Below, in pieces: positions 14,356 through 21,093 of a stretch of DNA of 21,093 nt. The translations under genes were made by a program, and so were the position numbers. Numbering within the stretch: position 1 is the stretch's first letter; each line of letters begins with the position of its first letter. This DNA is from JBJXFY01 sp046155815. Its GTDB lineage: Bacteria > Verrucomicrobiota > Verrucomicrobiia > Limisphaerales > CAIMTB01. Location: assembly GCA_046155815.1 (NCBI GenBank), contig JBJXFY010000377.1, positions 1 through 21,093 of the forward strand, written 5' to 3'. The notes beneath the pieces were generated by a model. That model had not been told where the DNA came from. It was given only the letters and a program-made list of their open reading frames with translations, and ran no database searches.

Positions 14356-17300
14356 CTACTTTGCCATCACGACCTCGATCGTCTCCTCGCGGCGATGGGC
14401 GGCGTCCTCCTCGGGCTCGATGGGGCGGACGTTCTCGGCGGGCGGGACGAGAGGCGTGGTTTCCGCGGCGGAGTCGTCGGCCTTGTGGAACTTCACGCTC
14501 ACGATCTTGCTCACGCCCTGCTCCTGCATGGTCACGCCATAGAGCACGTCGGCCATGCCGATGGTGCGCTTGTTGTGGGTAATGATGATGAACTGCGAGC
14601 GCTCGAGGAACCGCTGCACGATGCGCACGAAGCGGTTGATGTTCGACTCGTCGAGCGGGGCGTCCAGCTCGTCCAGCACCGCGAAGGGCGAGGGCTTCAC
14701 CTGGTAAATGGCGAAGAGCAGCGCCACCGCCGTCATGGTCTGCTCGCCGCCGGAGAGCAGGGAGATGCCGCGGAGCTGCTTGCCGGGCGGGCGCGCCATG
14801 ATCTCGATGCCGCTCTCCAGCACGTCGCCCTCGTTCTCGAGGCGGAGATCGGCGTGGCCGCCGTTGAAGATCTCGGCGAACATGGCCTGAAAGTTCTCCC
14901 GGATCTTCTGGAAGGTCTCGGCGAAGAGCGCCTGCGTCTCGGTGTTGATGCGGTGGATGACCTCGGTGAGCTGGGCCTTGGCCTGCACGAGGTCGTCGTG
15001 CTGCGTGCTGAGGAAGGTGTGACGCTGCTCGGCCTCCTCGTACTCCTCGATGGCAACGAGGTTCACGGGGCCCATCTCGTCCACCTTCTTCTGCAGCGCG
15101 AGCACCTGCGCGCCGACGGCATCCCAGTCCGTGCCGGCGCCGCTGGCGGCCATCTCCTCGGGCGTGAGGGTCTGCACGCGGGGCTGGCCTTCGTCGGCGT
15201 AGGTGATGGTAATGCACTCGCCGCGGATGTCCGCGAGGTTGCGCTGGTACTTCTGCTGGAGGCGCTCGACGAGGTTCTGCGCGGTCATCCGGCGCTGGGT
15301 GAGCTCGATCTCGAGCTGGCCGCGGCGCTGCTGGAGGCCGGCGTGGCGGGCACGGATGTCGCGGAGCAGCGTTTCGCGCTCATCCACGGCGGCGGCCTGC
15401 GTGTGGCGCTCCGCAAGCAGTTCGGCGGTGCGGGCGGACTGCACCTCGCGCTCATGGGCGAGGCGCCCGATGGCGGCGCGCGCGGCGACGATGGCCTCCT
15501 CCGCCTGCGCTCGGCGGTGGCCGAAGCCGCCGAGCTCGGCGTCGCGCTCGGTGACAAGCTGGGCGAGTTCACGGATGCGCTGATCGAGCGGCGCCCGCTG
15601 GCCGGCGAACGAGGCGGCCACCTGCTCGCCGGCGGCGAGGGCGATCTTGACCTCGGTGAGCGCGGCGGCGGATTCCTCGCGCTGGCGGCGTGACTCGTCG
15701 AGGCCGGCATTCAACGTGACGAGCTGCGACTGCGCGGCCTGTTCGGCGGCCTCGCCGGTCGCAAGGCGGGCGGCGAGCTCGTCGCGGCGGGCGGCGGCCT
15801 CGCGGTCCTGGCCGGCGAGGCTCTCGATCTCGTACACGACGGTGTCAATCTTCTGGTGCAGGACGCGGCGGGCGTTTTGCAGGGCGTTGAACTCGCCCTG
15901 CCGCGTGGCCAGCGCGACCTCCTCGGTGCGCAGCTCGGTCTGCGCCTGCTGCAGGCCGGCCTGCAAATCCGTCTGCTCGGCTTGCAGCGAGCCCCGGCGG
16001 CGGCTGGCCTCGGCAACCTCCTCCTGCACCTGCGCCAGCGCGGCGCGGAGTTCGGTGATCTGGTTCTTCCGCGCGAGGATCGAGGCCTCGGGCCGGCCGT
16101 GGCCGTTGCCTGCGCCGCCGGTAAACACGCCGTGGCGGGTGAGCAGCTCGCCGGCCTCGGTCACGAAATCAAAAGCGCCGGAAACCTCGCGCCACGCGGC
16201 GGTTGCGGCGGCGAGGTCGGGGACGATCCACGTGCCGGCCAGCAGGGCGGCGACGAGCGGACGGGCGGTGTCGTCGCATTCGATGACCGAGGCGGCGGGG
16301 GTGGCGCCAGGAGGTGCCGGCAAGGCGCCAGCAGCACTTTCAAGACGCTGGCCGAGGCTGAGTGCGGCAATGCTGGCGCGGCCACGCTTTTTGGCGGCGA
16401 GGTCGGCCAGGATGGCCTGGGCGGTCTCCGGCTGCTCGGTGAGGACGAGCTGCAGATGGTGGCCCAGCGCGGCTTCCACGGCGCGCACAAAGCGTGCGTC
16501 CGGCACGCCGATGCGGTCGGCGAGCGAGCCGAGCACCGGCAACCCCTGTTGGAGCGCGGCCACCGCGCCGGTGCCAAAGCCTTCGTGGCTGGCCTCGAGC
16601 TGCTCGAGAATCTGCAGGCGCGAGCGGACCTCGGCCTGGCGGCGGGTTAGGCCGTCGAGCCCCTGGCCGGCCTGCTGGAGCTGCTGGTGAAGCTCGCCCA
16701 GGCGGGCCTGGCGTTCCTCGACCGTGCCGCGGTGCGCCTGGATCGCGGCCTTCTCGGCCTCGACGTTGGTCGCGAACTCCGCCAGCCGCTGTTCTAGCCG
16801 GTGGCGCTCCTCCTCAAGCTGGATTTTCTCCGAGGAAAGCTTGTCAAGCCGGATGGCGTGGGCCTGCTTCTGAAGGTCGAGCGCGGTGAGCTCGTTGCGG
16901 ACGCGGGTGACCTGCTGGGCCGAGGCGAAGGCGGCGGACTGCGCGTCGCGAAACGCCTGCTGCTGGGCCTGCAATCCGGTCTCGATCCGTCCCAGAGCGG
17001 CCTTGCGCTCGGCCACGGCGGCGCGTTGCTCGGCCAGCCCGGCCTCGGCCTCGGCAAGGCGGGCGGCGACGGAAGCCAGCTCCTGCTCCGCGACGAGGCG
17101 GCGTTCCTGCGCCTGCGCGATCTCGGCGACGGCGCGGGCGTTCTGCTGCTCCAGTTCGCGCAGGCGTTCCTCGGTGAAAAGGATGCGGTTTTCCTCGCGG
17201 TCGGCCTCGGCCTTGAGTTCGGTGCCGCGCTGCTGGGCGACGGCGATTGCATGTTCGAGTTCGGTCAGGCGCTCGCGGAGCTGGCGTATCTCATCCTCGC

Positions 17301-18111
17301 TGCGGACGATGGTCTCGGCGGCGATCTCGACCTCAAGGCGCGCCCGCTCGGCGGCCTCCTCGCGCTCGCGGATTTCGCCTTGGAGCACGTCGTACTGGTG
17401 GCGGGCGAGCTGGGTTTCGAGGTGCTGGAGTTCGGCGGCGAGCTGCTTGTACCGGCGGGCCTTGCCCGCCTGACGCTGGAGCGAGCCGATCTGCCGCTTC
17501 ACCTCGCGGATGAGATCCTGAACGCGGAGCAGGTTCTGCTCGGTCTGCTCAAGCTTCCGCAGCGCCTCACGCTTCTGCGCCTTAAAGCGCGTGATGCCCG
17601 CGGCCTCCTCGAAAACGAGCCGGCGGTCCTCAGGCTTCGAGCTGAGCAATTGCGTGATGTTGCCCTGGGCCATGATCGAGTAGCTCGTCTTGCCCATGCC
17701 CGTGCCCATGAAGAGCTGCTGGATGTCGCGTAGGCGGCAAGGGGTCCTGTTGATGAAGTAGTCGCTGCCGCCGTCGCGGAAGACGCGCCGGGTCACAGTG
17801 ACCTCGCTGTAATCGAGGTTCACGCCGGCCGCGCGGAGCTGCTCGGTGTCCACGTCGCCAATGGTCAGGGACACCTCGGCCATGCCGAGCGGCTTGCGCT
17901 TGTCCGTGCCATTGAAGATCACGTCGGCCATCTCACCGCCACGAAGGGCTTTGGCGGACTGCTCGCCGAGCACCCAGCGGATGGCGTCCGCGACGTTGGA
18001 CTTGCCGCAGCCGTTCGGTCCGACGATGGCGGCAATTCCGCGCTGGAAGTTCAGCGTGGTCTTCTCGGCAAAAGATTTGAACCCGAGGACCGTCAGGTTC
18101 TTGAGGTACAT
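14356..18111 (-). CDS. smc: chromosome segregation protein SMC
   Basis: 1251 aa, full length for bacterial SMC. The start at 18111 gives MYLKNLTVLGFKSFAEKTTL, the standard N-terminus; the 17 extra codons of a longer frame are unlikely. Walker A is GPNGCGKS (31-38), with RWVLGEQSAKALRGGEMADVIF following. A first coiled coil runs to about residue 510, and the hinge lies at about 520-670 (LADRIGVPDARFVRAVEAALGHHLQLVL). A second coiled coil follows, then the ABC signature LLSGGEQ at about 1115 and Walker B FAVLDELDAPLDE at about 1140. SMC forms the condensin core with ScpA and ScpB, loaded at ParB-parS and needed for chromosome organisation. No scpAB is in the window. The extreme C-terminus (after KADDSAAETTP) is duplicated downstream, which is unusual. 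Confidence 0.97.
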   Translation of the reverse strand: MYLKNLTVLGFKSFAEKTTLNFQRGIAAIVGPNGCGKSNVADAIRWVLGEQSAKALRGGEMADVIFNGTDKRKPLGMAEVSLTIGDVDTEQLRAAGVNLDYSEVTVTRRVFRDGGSDYFINRTPCRLRDIQQLFMGTGMGKTSYSIMAQGNITQLLSSKPEDRRLVFEEAAGITRFKAQKREALRKLEQTEQNLLRVQDLIREVKRQIGSLQRQAGKARRYKQLAAELQHLETQLARHQYDVLQGEIREREEAAERARLEVEIAAETIVRSEDEIRQLRERLTELEHAIAVAQQRGTELKAEADREENRILFTEERLRELEQQNARAVAEIAQAQERRLVAEQELASVAARLAEAEAGLAEQRAAVAERKAALGRIETGLQAQQQAFRDAQSAAFASAQQVTRVRNELTALDLQKQAHAIRLDKLSSEKIQLEEERHRLEQRLAEFATNVEAEKAAIQAHRGTVEERQARLGELHQQLQQAGQGLDGLTRRQAEVRSRLQILEQLEASHEGFGTGAVAALQQGLPVLGSLADRIGVPDARFVRAVEAALGHHLQLVLTEQPETAQAILADLAAKKRGRASIAALSLGQRLESAAGALPAPPGATPAASVIECDDTARPLVAALLAGTWIVPDLAAATAAWREVSGAFDFVTEAGELLTRHGVFTGGAGNGHGRPEASILARKNQITELRAALAQVQEEVAEASRRRGSLQAEQTDLQAGLQQAQTELRTEEVALATRQGEFNALQNARRVLHQKIDTVVYEIESLAGQDREAAARRDELAARLATGEAAEQAAQSQLVTLNAGLDESRRQREESAAALTEVKIALAAGEQVAASFAGQRAPLDQRIRELAQLVTERDAELGGFGHRRAQAEEAIVAARAAIGRLAHEREVQSARTAELLAERHTQAAAVDERETLLRDIRARHAGLQQRRGQLEIELTQRRMTAQNLVERLQQKYQRNLADIRGECITITYADEGQPRVQTLTPEEMAASGAGTDWDAVGAQVLALQKKVDEMGPVNLVAIEEYEEAEQRHTFLSTQHDDLVQAKAQLTEVIHRINTETQALFAETFQKIRENFQAMFAEIFNGGHADLRLENEGDVLESGIEIMARPPGKQLRGISLLSGGEQTMTAVALLFAIYQVKPSPFAVLDELDAPLDESNINRFVRIVQRFLERSQFIIITHNKRTIGMADVLYGVTMQEQGVSKIVSVKFHKADDSAAETTPLVPPAENVRPIEPEEDAAHRREETIEVVMAK

Positions 18112-18338
18112 GGCGGTCGCAGGAAAGCGATTCAGCGGCGGCAACTCAAGTTGAAAGATCAATGGCTTGGGCCGAATTATTCACAGGACACAAGATGTAG
18201 GGGTGTGGCCGGCTCAGATGCTGGACCCTGCGCCTGACCAGTGCCCCAAGGCGAGACGCGAAAGACGGCCCCGTGGGCCTCCCCTTCGCCGTGGGAGATT
18301 CTTCGGCCGCTCTGGGCAGCCGGGGCGGCACCCGGTCA
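18112..18338. other. intergenic stretch between GH5 gene and smc, with one DnaA-box-like site
   Basis: 227 bp that should contain the smc promoter and the end of the GH5 transcript. TTATTCACA at 18177-18185 fits the DnaA box TTATNCACA. It is alone: no second box or AT-rich unwinding region is present, so it is not an origin by itself. No confident -35/-10 pair was found. Confidence 0.3.
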
Positions 18339-19334
18339 CTACGGCACCAGCGCCCGCAGGAGTGGTTCGCGCCACGCGCCCGTCTCCCGGTTGAATGCGC
18401 CAAAGCCGGAGCCAAACTCCCAGTAGGCCCACGAAAACCCTTGGCGCTCCGCCTCCTCCCGTACGGTCCGAGTCCAGCGCACGCGCGAGTCGAGGTCGGC
18501 CTTTGAATAGCTGCCGAACTCGCCAAGATGGAGCGGTCGATTCTCCCTCCTAGCCCACGCAGCCGCCGCGTCGAATTGAGCCCGGATAGCAGCCTTGTCC
18601 TCGGTCGTACCCATCCACTTCTTCCCGAGCGGCGGACTCTCCTTGACCCACTCCGCGCCTTGGTGGGTGAAGGCAAACGGCTCGTAGTAGTGAAAAGTAA
18701 CGATAATGTTCCTGTCGCCCGGGGGAAGTTTCAAGCGTGTCAGCGCACCGGCAGCATTCCAATCCGCAGGTCCAATCACGACCGGACGCCTCGGATGCCG
18801 CCCGCGAACAATCTTCAAGGCGAGTGGCGCGAGATCGTTCCATGCCTCGTGATTGAGCCGGTCGTGCGGCTCGTTCAGCAGCTCGAAGACCAGGGAGTCG
18901 GGCCGCCCGGCGAAGTGTTCCGCGAGCTGACGCCAGAGGGCGAGAAATCGGTCCCCATGTGCGGCTGGGTCAGCGAAAACCTCCTCATAGTGGTGGATGT
19001 TCAGCATCACCCGCAACCCGCGGGACGTGGCCTGCTCCACCGCCCAGTCCACGCGCTCCAGGAACTTCGGCTCGATGGTGAAGGGCGCCTCCTTCATCGC
19101 GTGCGCCGACCACCGGACCGGCAGGCGGACGTGCTGGAACCCAGCCTTCTGAATCGCCTCGAAGTACGCGGCCTCAAGCTTCAGGCCCCATGCGCCTTCC
19201 TCGGGCGCCTCGAGGGCGTTGCCGAGGTTGATCCCGCGTGCCAGCGCGCGGTTCGCAGCGAAGATGTCGGCGGCCGGAGCGGACCACGGGAGGAGCAGCG
19301 CGGCCAGCAGCAGGCCGCGGGCATTTTGGATCAT
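18339..19334 (-). CDS. secreted glycoside hydrolase family 5 (cellulase-type)
   Basis: 331 aa from ATG 19334, chosen because it begins a signal peptide (MIQNARGLLLAALLLPWSAPA, cleavage near AA-D); the longer frame adds 70 residues without a secretory character. All core GH5 residues are visible: Arg70 in HVRLPVRW, His114-His115 in NIHHYEE, Asn154-Glu155 in LNEPHD (acid/base), His215-Tyr in TFHYYEPF, Glu272 in LGEFGSYSKAD (nucleophile) and Trp306 in WAYWEFGSGFG. The family hydrolyses beta-glucans, mannans and related polymers with retention; RGINLGNALEAPEEG resembles endoglucanases. It is likely exported to the periplasm or outside. No carbohydrate-binding module is attached. Between it and smc there is no visible terminator. 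Confidence 0.92.
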   Translation of the reverse strand: MIQNARGLLLAALLLPWSAPAADIFAANRALARGINLGNALEAPEEGAWGLKLEAAYFEAIQKAGFQHVRLPVRWSAHAMKEAPFTIEPKFLERVDWAVEQATSRGLRVMLNIHHYEEVFADPAAHGDRFLALWRQLAEHFAGRPDSLVFELLNEPHDRLNHEAWNDLAPLALKIVRGRHPRRPVVIGPADWNAAGALTRLKLPPGDRNIIVTFHYYEPFAFTHQGAEWVKESPPLGKKWMGTTEDKAAIRAQFDAAAAWARRENRPLHLGEFGSYSKADLDSRVRWTRTVREEAERQGFSWAYWEFGSGFGAFNRETGAWREPLLRALVP

Positions 19335-19591
19335 TTCGTAATGACGCTCGCGGCGCGGCGCGCCATCAACTCGAATCCGTCGAAGCTTGGCAGCACCGGG
19401 GCACAATGGCCGAGCAATGGCCTTCGAATTCACCTGTGGCGTTGATGCCCGACAATCTGCATTCATAATTTGTCGCATTGCATAAATACATACTGCGAAT
19501 CTCAATCGCTCCAACGCCATCATCGCATGTTCCATGGGGAACAACCGTTCAGCTCCAGCGGCTCATCTTGAAGTGGTGCCGTGCGATGGTT
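19335..19591. other. AT-richer intergenic stretch between mnmG and the GH5 gene
   Basis: 257 bp with clearly lower GC than the neighbours, especially 19455-19510, where the sequence is A/T-rich and could hold the GH5 promoter on the minus strand. It also holds a degenerate parS-like element (19528-19543). No gene was found. Confidence 0.35.
19528..19543. promoter_or_regulatory. degenerate parS-like palindrome
   Basis: TGTTCCATGGGGAACA keeps both arms (TGTTCCA and GGAACA) of the parS consensus TGTTNCACGTGNAACA but differs in the core at two bases. It may be a weak or decayed ParB site, or chance. It is reported because a perfect site lies 1.35 kb away. Confidence 0.3.
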
Positions 19592-21093
19592 TCACTCTGA
19601 TGCAGCGTGATGGTCTCCGCCTCGCCGGTGCAACCAAACCAGCAGAATGCTGATGTCGCTCGGCGTCACCCCAGAAATTCGGGCTGCCTGCCCAACCGTC
19701 GCCGGTCGGACGTCCACCAACTTCTGCCGCGCTTCCGATCTCAGGCTGGGGACGGACTCGAAGTCGAATCCTTTTGGAATTCTCCTGTCTTCCAACGATC
19801 GGAAGCGCACCACCTCCGCCAGATCGCGCTGGATGTAGCCCTCGTACTTCAACGCGATTTCAACCTGCTGCCGTACCTCCGCCGGTAGTTCGAGGCGTGC
19901 GCCAGGAAGGGTATCGTAGGTGATTTCAGGTCGGCGCAGCAGCTTGGCCAAGGAATCGCTGCCATGGTGGGATTCCTCCAGTCGGCGGGTTTCCATCACG
20001 ACTGCCTCACGTTTGGCGACGAAGCGGCGGTAGTTCGAATCCGGCAACAGGCCGATGTCATAGCCAAACTGGCTGAGTCGCAGGTCGGCATTGTCCTGCC
20101 GCAGCAGGAGGCGGTACTCCGCCCGGCTGGTGAACATCCGATAGGGTTCCTGCGTGCCCTTGGTCACCAGATCGTCAATGAGCACGCCGATGTAGGCTTG
20201 GTCTCGGCGCAGCACCACCGCGTCCCGGCCCTGCACCCGCCGGGCGGCATTGATGCCGGCGATGAGCCCCTGTGCGCCGGCTTCTTCGTAACCCGAAGTG
20301 CCGTTAATCTGCCCGGCCAGGAACAGGTTGCGGCACGCCTTGGTCTCCAAGCTTGGGTAAAGCTGGGTCGGAAAGGCGAAGTCGTACTCCACCGCGTAGG
20401 CCGGGCGCAGAATCTCTGCCTGCTCGCAGCCGATGATCGTGCGAACCATCTCGACCTGAACCTCATACGGCAGGCTGGTGGAGCAGCCGTTCACGTAGAT
20501 TTCGTCGGTCGCGATGCCTTCGGGCTCCAAGAAAATTTGATGCCGCTCCTTCTCAGCGAACCGGACGATCTTGTCCTCGATGGACGGACAATAGCGCGGT
20601 CCTACGCCCTCGATGGTGCCGGAGTACATTGGTGATTGATGGAGGTTTGCCCGGATCAATTCGGCCGTCCGCTTCGTCGTGTGCGTGATGTAGCACGGCA
20701 ACTGGCCGCCGATCTGCGCGAGAATGGAGCCGGGAGGATAGGTGGAAGTCCGAAGTCCAAAGTCCGAAGTCCAAAGTCCGGGAAAGGTTGCGGTTGGGAA
20801 GAAGGCATCATGCGCCATGCCGATGAGCCCTGGCAGCCGATTTGGAACTCGGAGCTTGGAGTCTGGAATCTTGTCCGCTTGTTCCACGTGGAACAAATCC
20901 TCCCGCCAATGGCTGAACCACGGCGGCGGATCGTCGCCGGACTGAACCTCGGTGCGGCTGAAGTCAATGGAGCGCTTCAGTAGGCGCGGCGGAGTGCCGG
21001 TCTTCAAGCGGCCCAGCTCGAGGCCGATCTCCCGCAGCGAATCGCTCAGGCTCATGGCCGCCGCCTCGCCGGCCCGCCCGCCGCGTTGCTGGT
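19592..21093 (-). CDS. mnmG: tRNA uridine 5-carboxymethylaminomethyl modification enzyme MnmG (5' partial)
   Basis: The C-terminal about 500 codons; the frame is open to the right edge, where it reads RGGRAGEAAAMSLSDSLREI, then the MnmG block GLELGRLKTGTPPRL. The first methionine at 21055 is internal. Other family blocks are QLPCYITHTTKRTAELIRANL, SPMYSGTIEGVGPRYCPSIEDKI, EGIATDEIYVNG, NLFLAGQINGTSGYEEAGAQG and the C-terminal ARISGVTPSDISILL. MnmG (GidA) with MnmE modifies U34 of certain tRNAs using FAD, NADH and 5,10-methylenetetrahydrofolate. The FAD-binding N-terminus is missing here. Compared with E. coli there are about 60 extra residues between WFS and QLPCYITHT; see the repeat and parS entries. 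Commonly mnmG lies near rsmG-parA-parB and oriC. Confidence 0.95.
   Translation of the reverse strand, partial: QQRGGRAGEAAAMSLSDSLREIGLELGRLKTGTPPRLLKRSIDFSRTEVQSGDDPPPWFSHWREDLFHVEQADKIPDSKLRVPNRLPGLIGMAHDAFFPTATFPGLWTSDFGLRTSTYPPGSILAQIGGQLPCYITHTTKRTAELIRANLHQSPMYSGTIEGVGPRYCPSIEDKIVRFAEKERHQIFLEPEGIATDEIYVNGCSTSLPYEVQVEMVRTIIGCEQAEILRPAYAVEYDFAFPTQLYPSLETKACRNLFLAGQINGTSGYEEAGAQGLIAGINAARRVQGRDAVVLRRDQAYIGVLIDDLVTKGTQEPYRMFTSRAEYRLLLRQDNADLRLSQFGYDIGLLPDSNYRRFVAKREAVVMETRRLEESHHGSDSLAKLLRRPEITYDTLPGARLELPAEVRQQVEIALKYEGYIQRDLAEVVRFRSLEDRRIPKGFDFESVPSLRSEARQKLVDVRPATVGQAARISGVTPSDISILLVWLHRRGGDHHAASE
20747..20781. repeat. 7-bp tandem repeat array inside mnmG
   Basis: Five units of AGTCCRA (AGTCCGA, AGTCCAA, AGTCCGA, AGTCCAA, AGTCCGG). 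On the coding strand they give LWTSDFGLRTS in the inserted segment of mnmG. Three heptamers equal seven codons, so such an array can shift in length by 21 bases without breaking the frame. Confidence 0.85.
20842..20869. repeat. second 7-bp tandem repeat array inside mnmG
   Basis: Four units of YYGGARY (TTGGAAC, TCGGAGC, TTGGAGT, CTGGAAT). It codes for DSKLRVPN on the minus strand, within the same insertion, 10 bp from the parS-type site. Confidence 0.7.
20880..20895. promoter_or_regulatory. parS: parS-type ParB-binding palindrome inside mnmG
   Basis: TGTTCCACGTGGAACA is a perfect 16-bp palindrome that fits the bacterial parS consensus TGTTNCACGTGNAACA. It is flanked by one more symmetric pair (T before, A after). 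On the coding strand it supplies the peptide FHVEQ of MnmG. ParB binds parS to nucleate the chromosome segregation complex and load SMC. The gene cluster mnmG-rsmG-parAB is a frequent parS location, and smc itself is 3 kb away. Binding by a ParB of this organism is inferred. Confidence 0.7.

Larger units (their letters stand above)
13360..14451. repeat. 96-bp direct repeat pair bracketing the DUF433/DUF5615 module
   Basis: Copy one is 13360-13455 and copy two is 14356-14451, in the same orientation and exactly 996 bp apart. Copy two is the intact end of smc. The interval of 900 bp between them contains only the DUF433/DUF5615 pair and flanks. No integrase, transposase or terminal inverted repeat is visible. 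Confidence 0.85.

Noticed and set aside
14260..15693. Plus-strand 477-aa open frame antisense to smc
   Set aside because: It is a Leu/Gly/Ala/His-rich shadow of SMC codons with no recognisable domain, while SMC motifs are all on the minus strand.
16801..17733. Plus-strand 310-aa open frame within smc
   Set aside because: Shadow of the SMC coiled-coil region; its low-complexity LGLGKAGG-like composition comes from the reverse complement of Ala/Glu/Gln codons.
19335..19544. 70-residue upstream extension of the GH5 protein
   Set aside because: The signal peptide begins at 19334 and the extension has no domain character; it lies in AT-richer intergenic DNA.

Overview
This is a GC-rich, densely coded bacterial chromosome segment that looks like Verrucomicrobiota. 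That assignment is inferred from several things together: a PEP-CTERM-tagged DNRLRE protein, a twin-arginine-exported Gfo/Idh/MocA oxidoreductase, an FG-GAP/ASPIC-UnbV exported protein, an Mla-type lipid transporter and heptameric tandem repeats. No rRNA, tRNA, CRISPR array or transposase gene was recognised.

Left part (1-4528). A GNAT acetyltransferase is cut by the left edge. Next is a divergent pair: an exported protein of unknown function (-) and a Tat-exported Gfo/Idh/MocA oxidoreductase (+). A PEP-CTERM surface protein (+) follows, and its 3' end overlaps convergently with mobA (-), the molybdenum cofactor guanylyltransferase.

Centre (4622-10915, all +). A compact run encodes a retrograde phospholipid or MCE transport system: a STAS-MlaE permease, an MlaF ATPase, a membrane-anchored MlaD substrate-binding protein and an auxiliary lipoprotein. 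A UxaE-like (tagaturonate epimerase family) protein and two tandem thymidylate-kinase-like proteins follow. The second kinase has Arg in place of the Walker A Lys.

Right part (10954-21093, all -). Read in the direction of transcription this holds mnmG (cut by the right edge), a secreted GH5 glycosidase, smc, a small DUF433/DUF5615 toxin-antitoxin-like pair and a large FG-GAP/ASPIC-UnbV protein. Two things stand out. First, the last 31 codons of smc are present again 996 bp downstream, so the DUF433/DUF5615 module sits between two near-identical smc 3' ends; the DUF433 gene also carries a -1 frameshift. Second, mnmG contains an in-frame insertion of about 60 residues that carries a perfect parS-type palindrome and two 7-bp tandem repeat arrays. 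Because mnmG commonly lies beside parAB and oriC, this part of the window may be origin-proximal.
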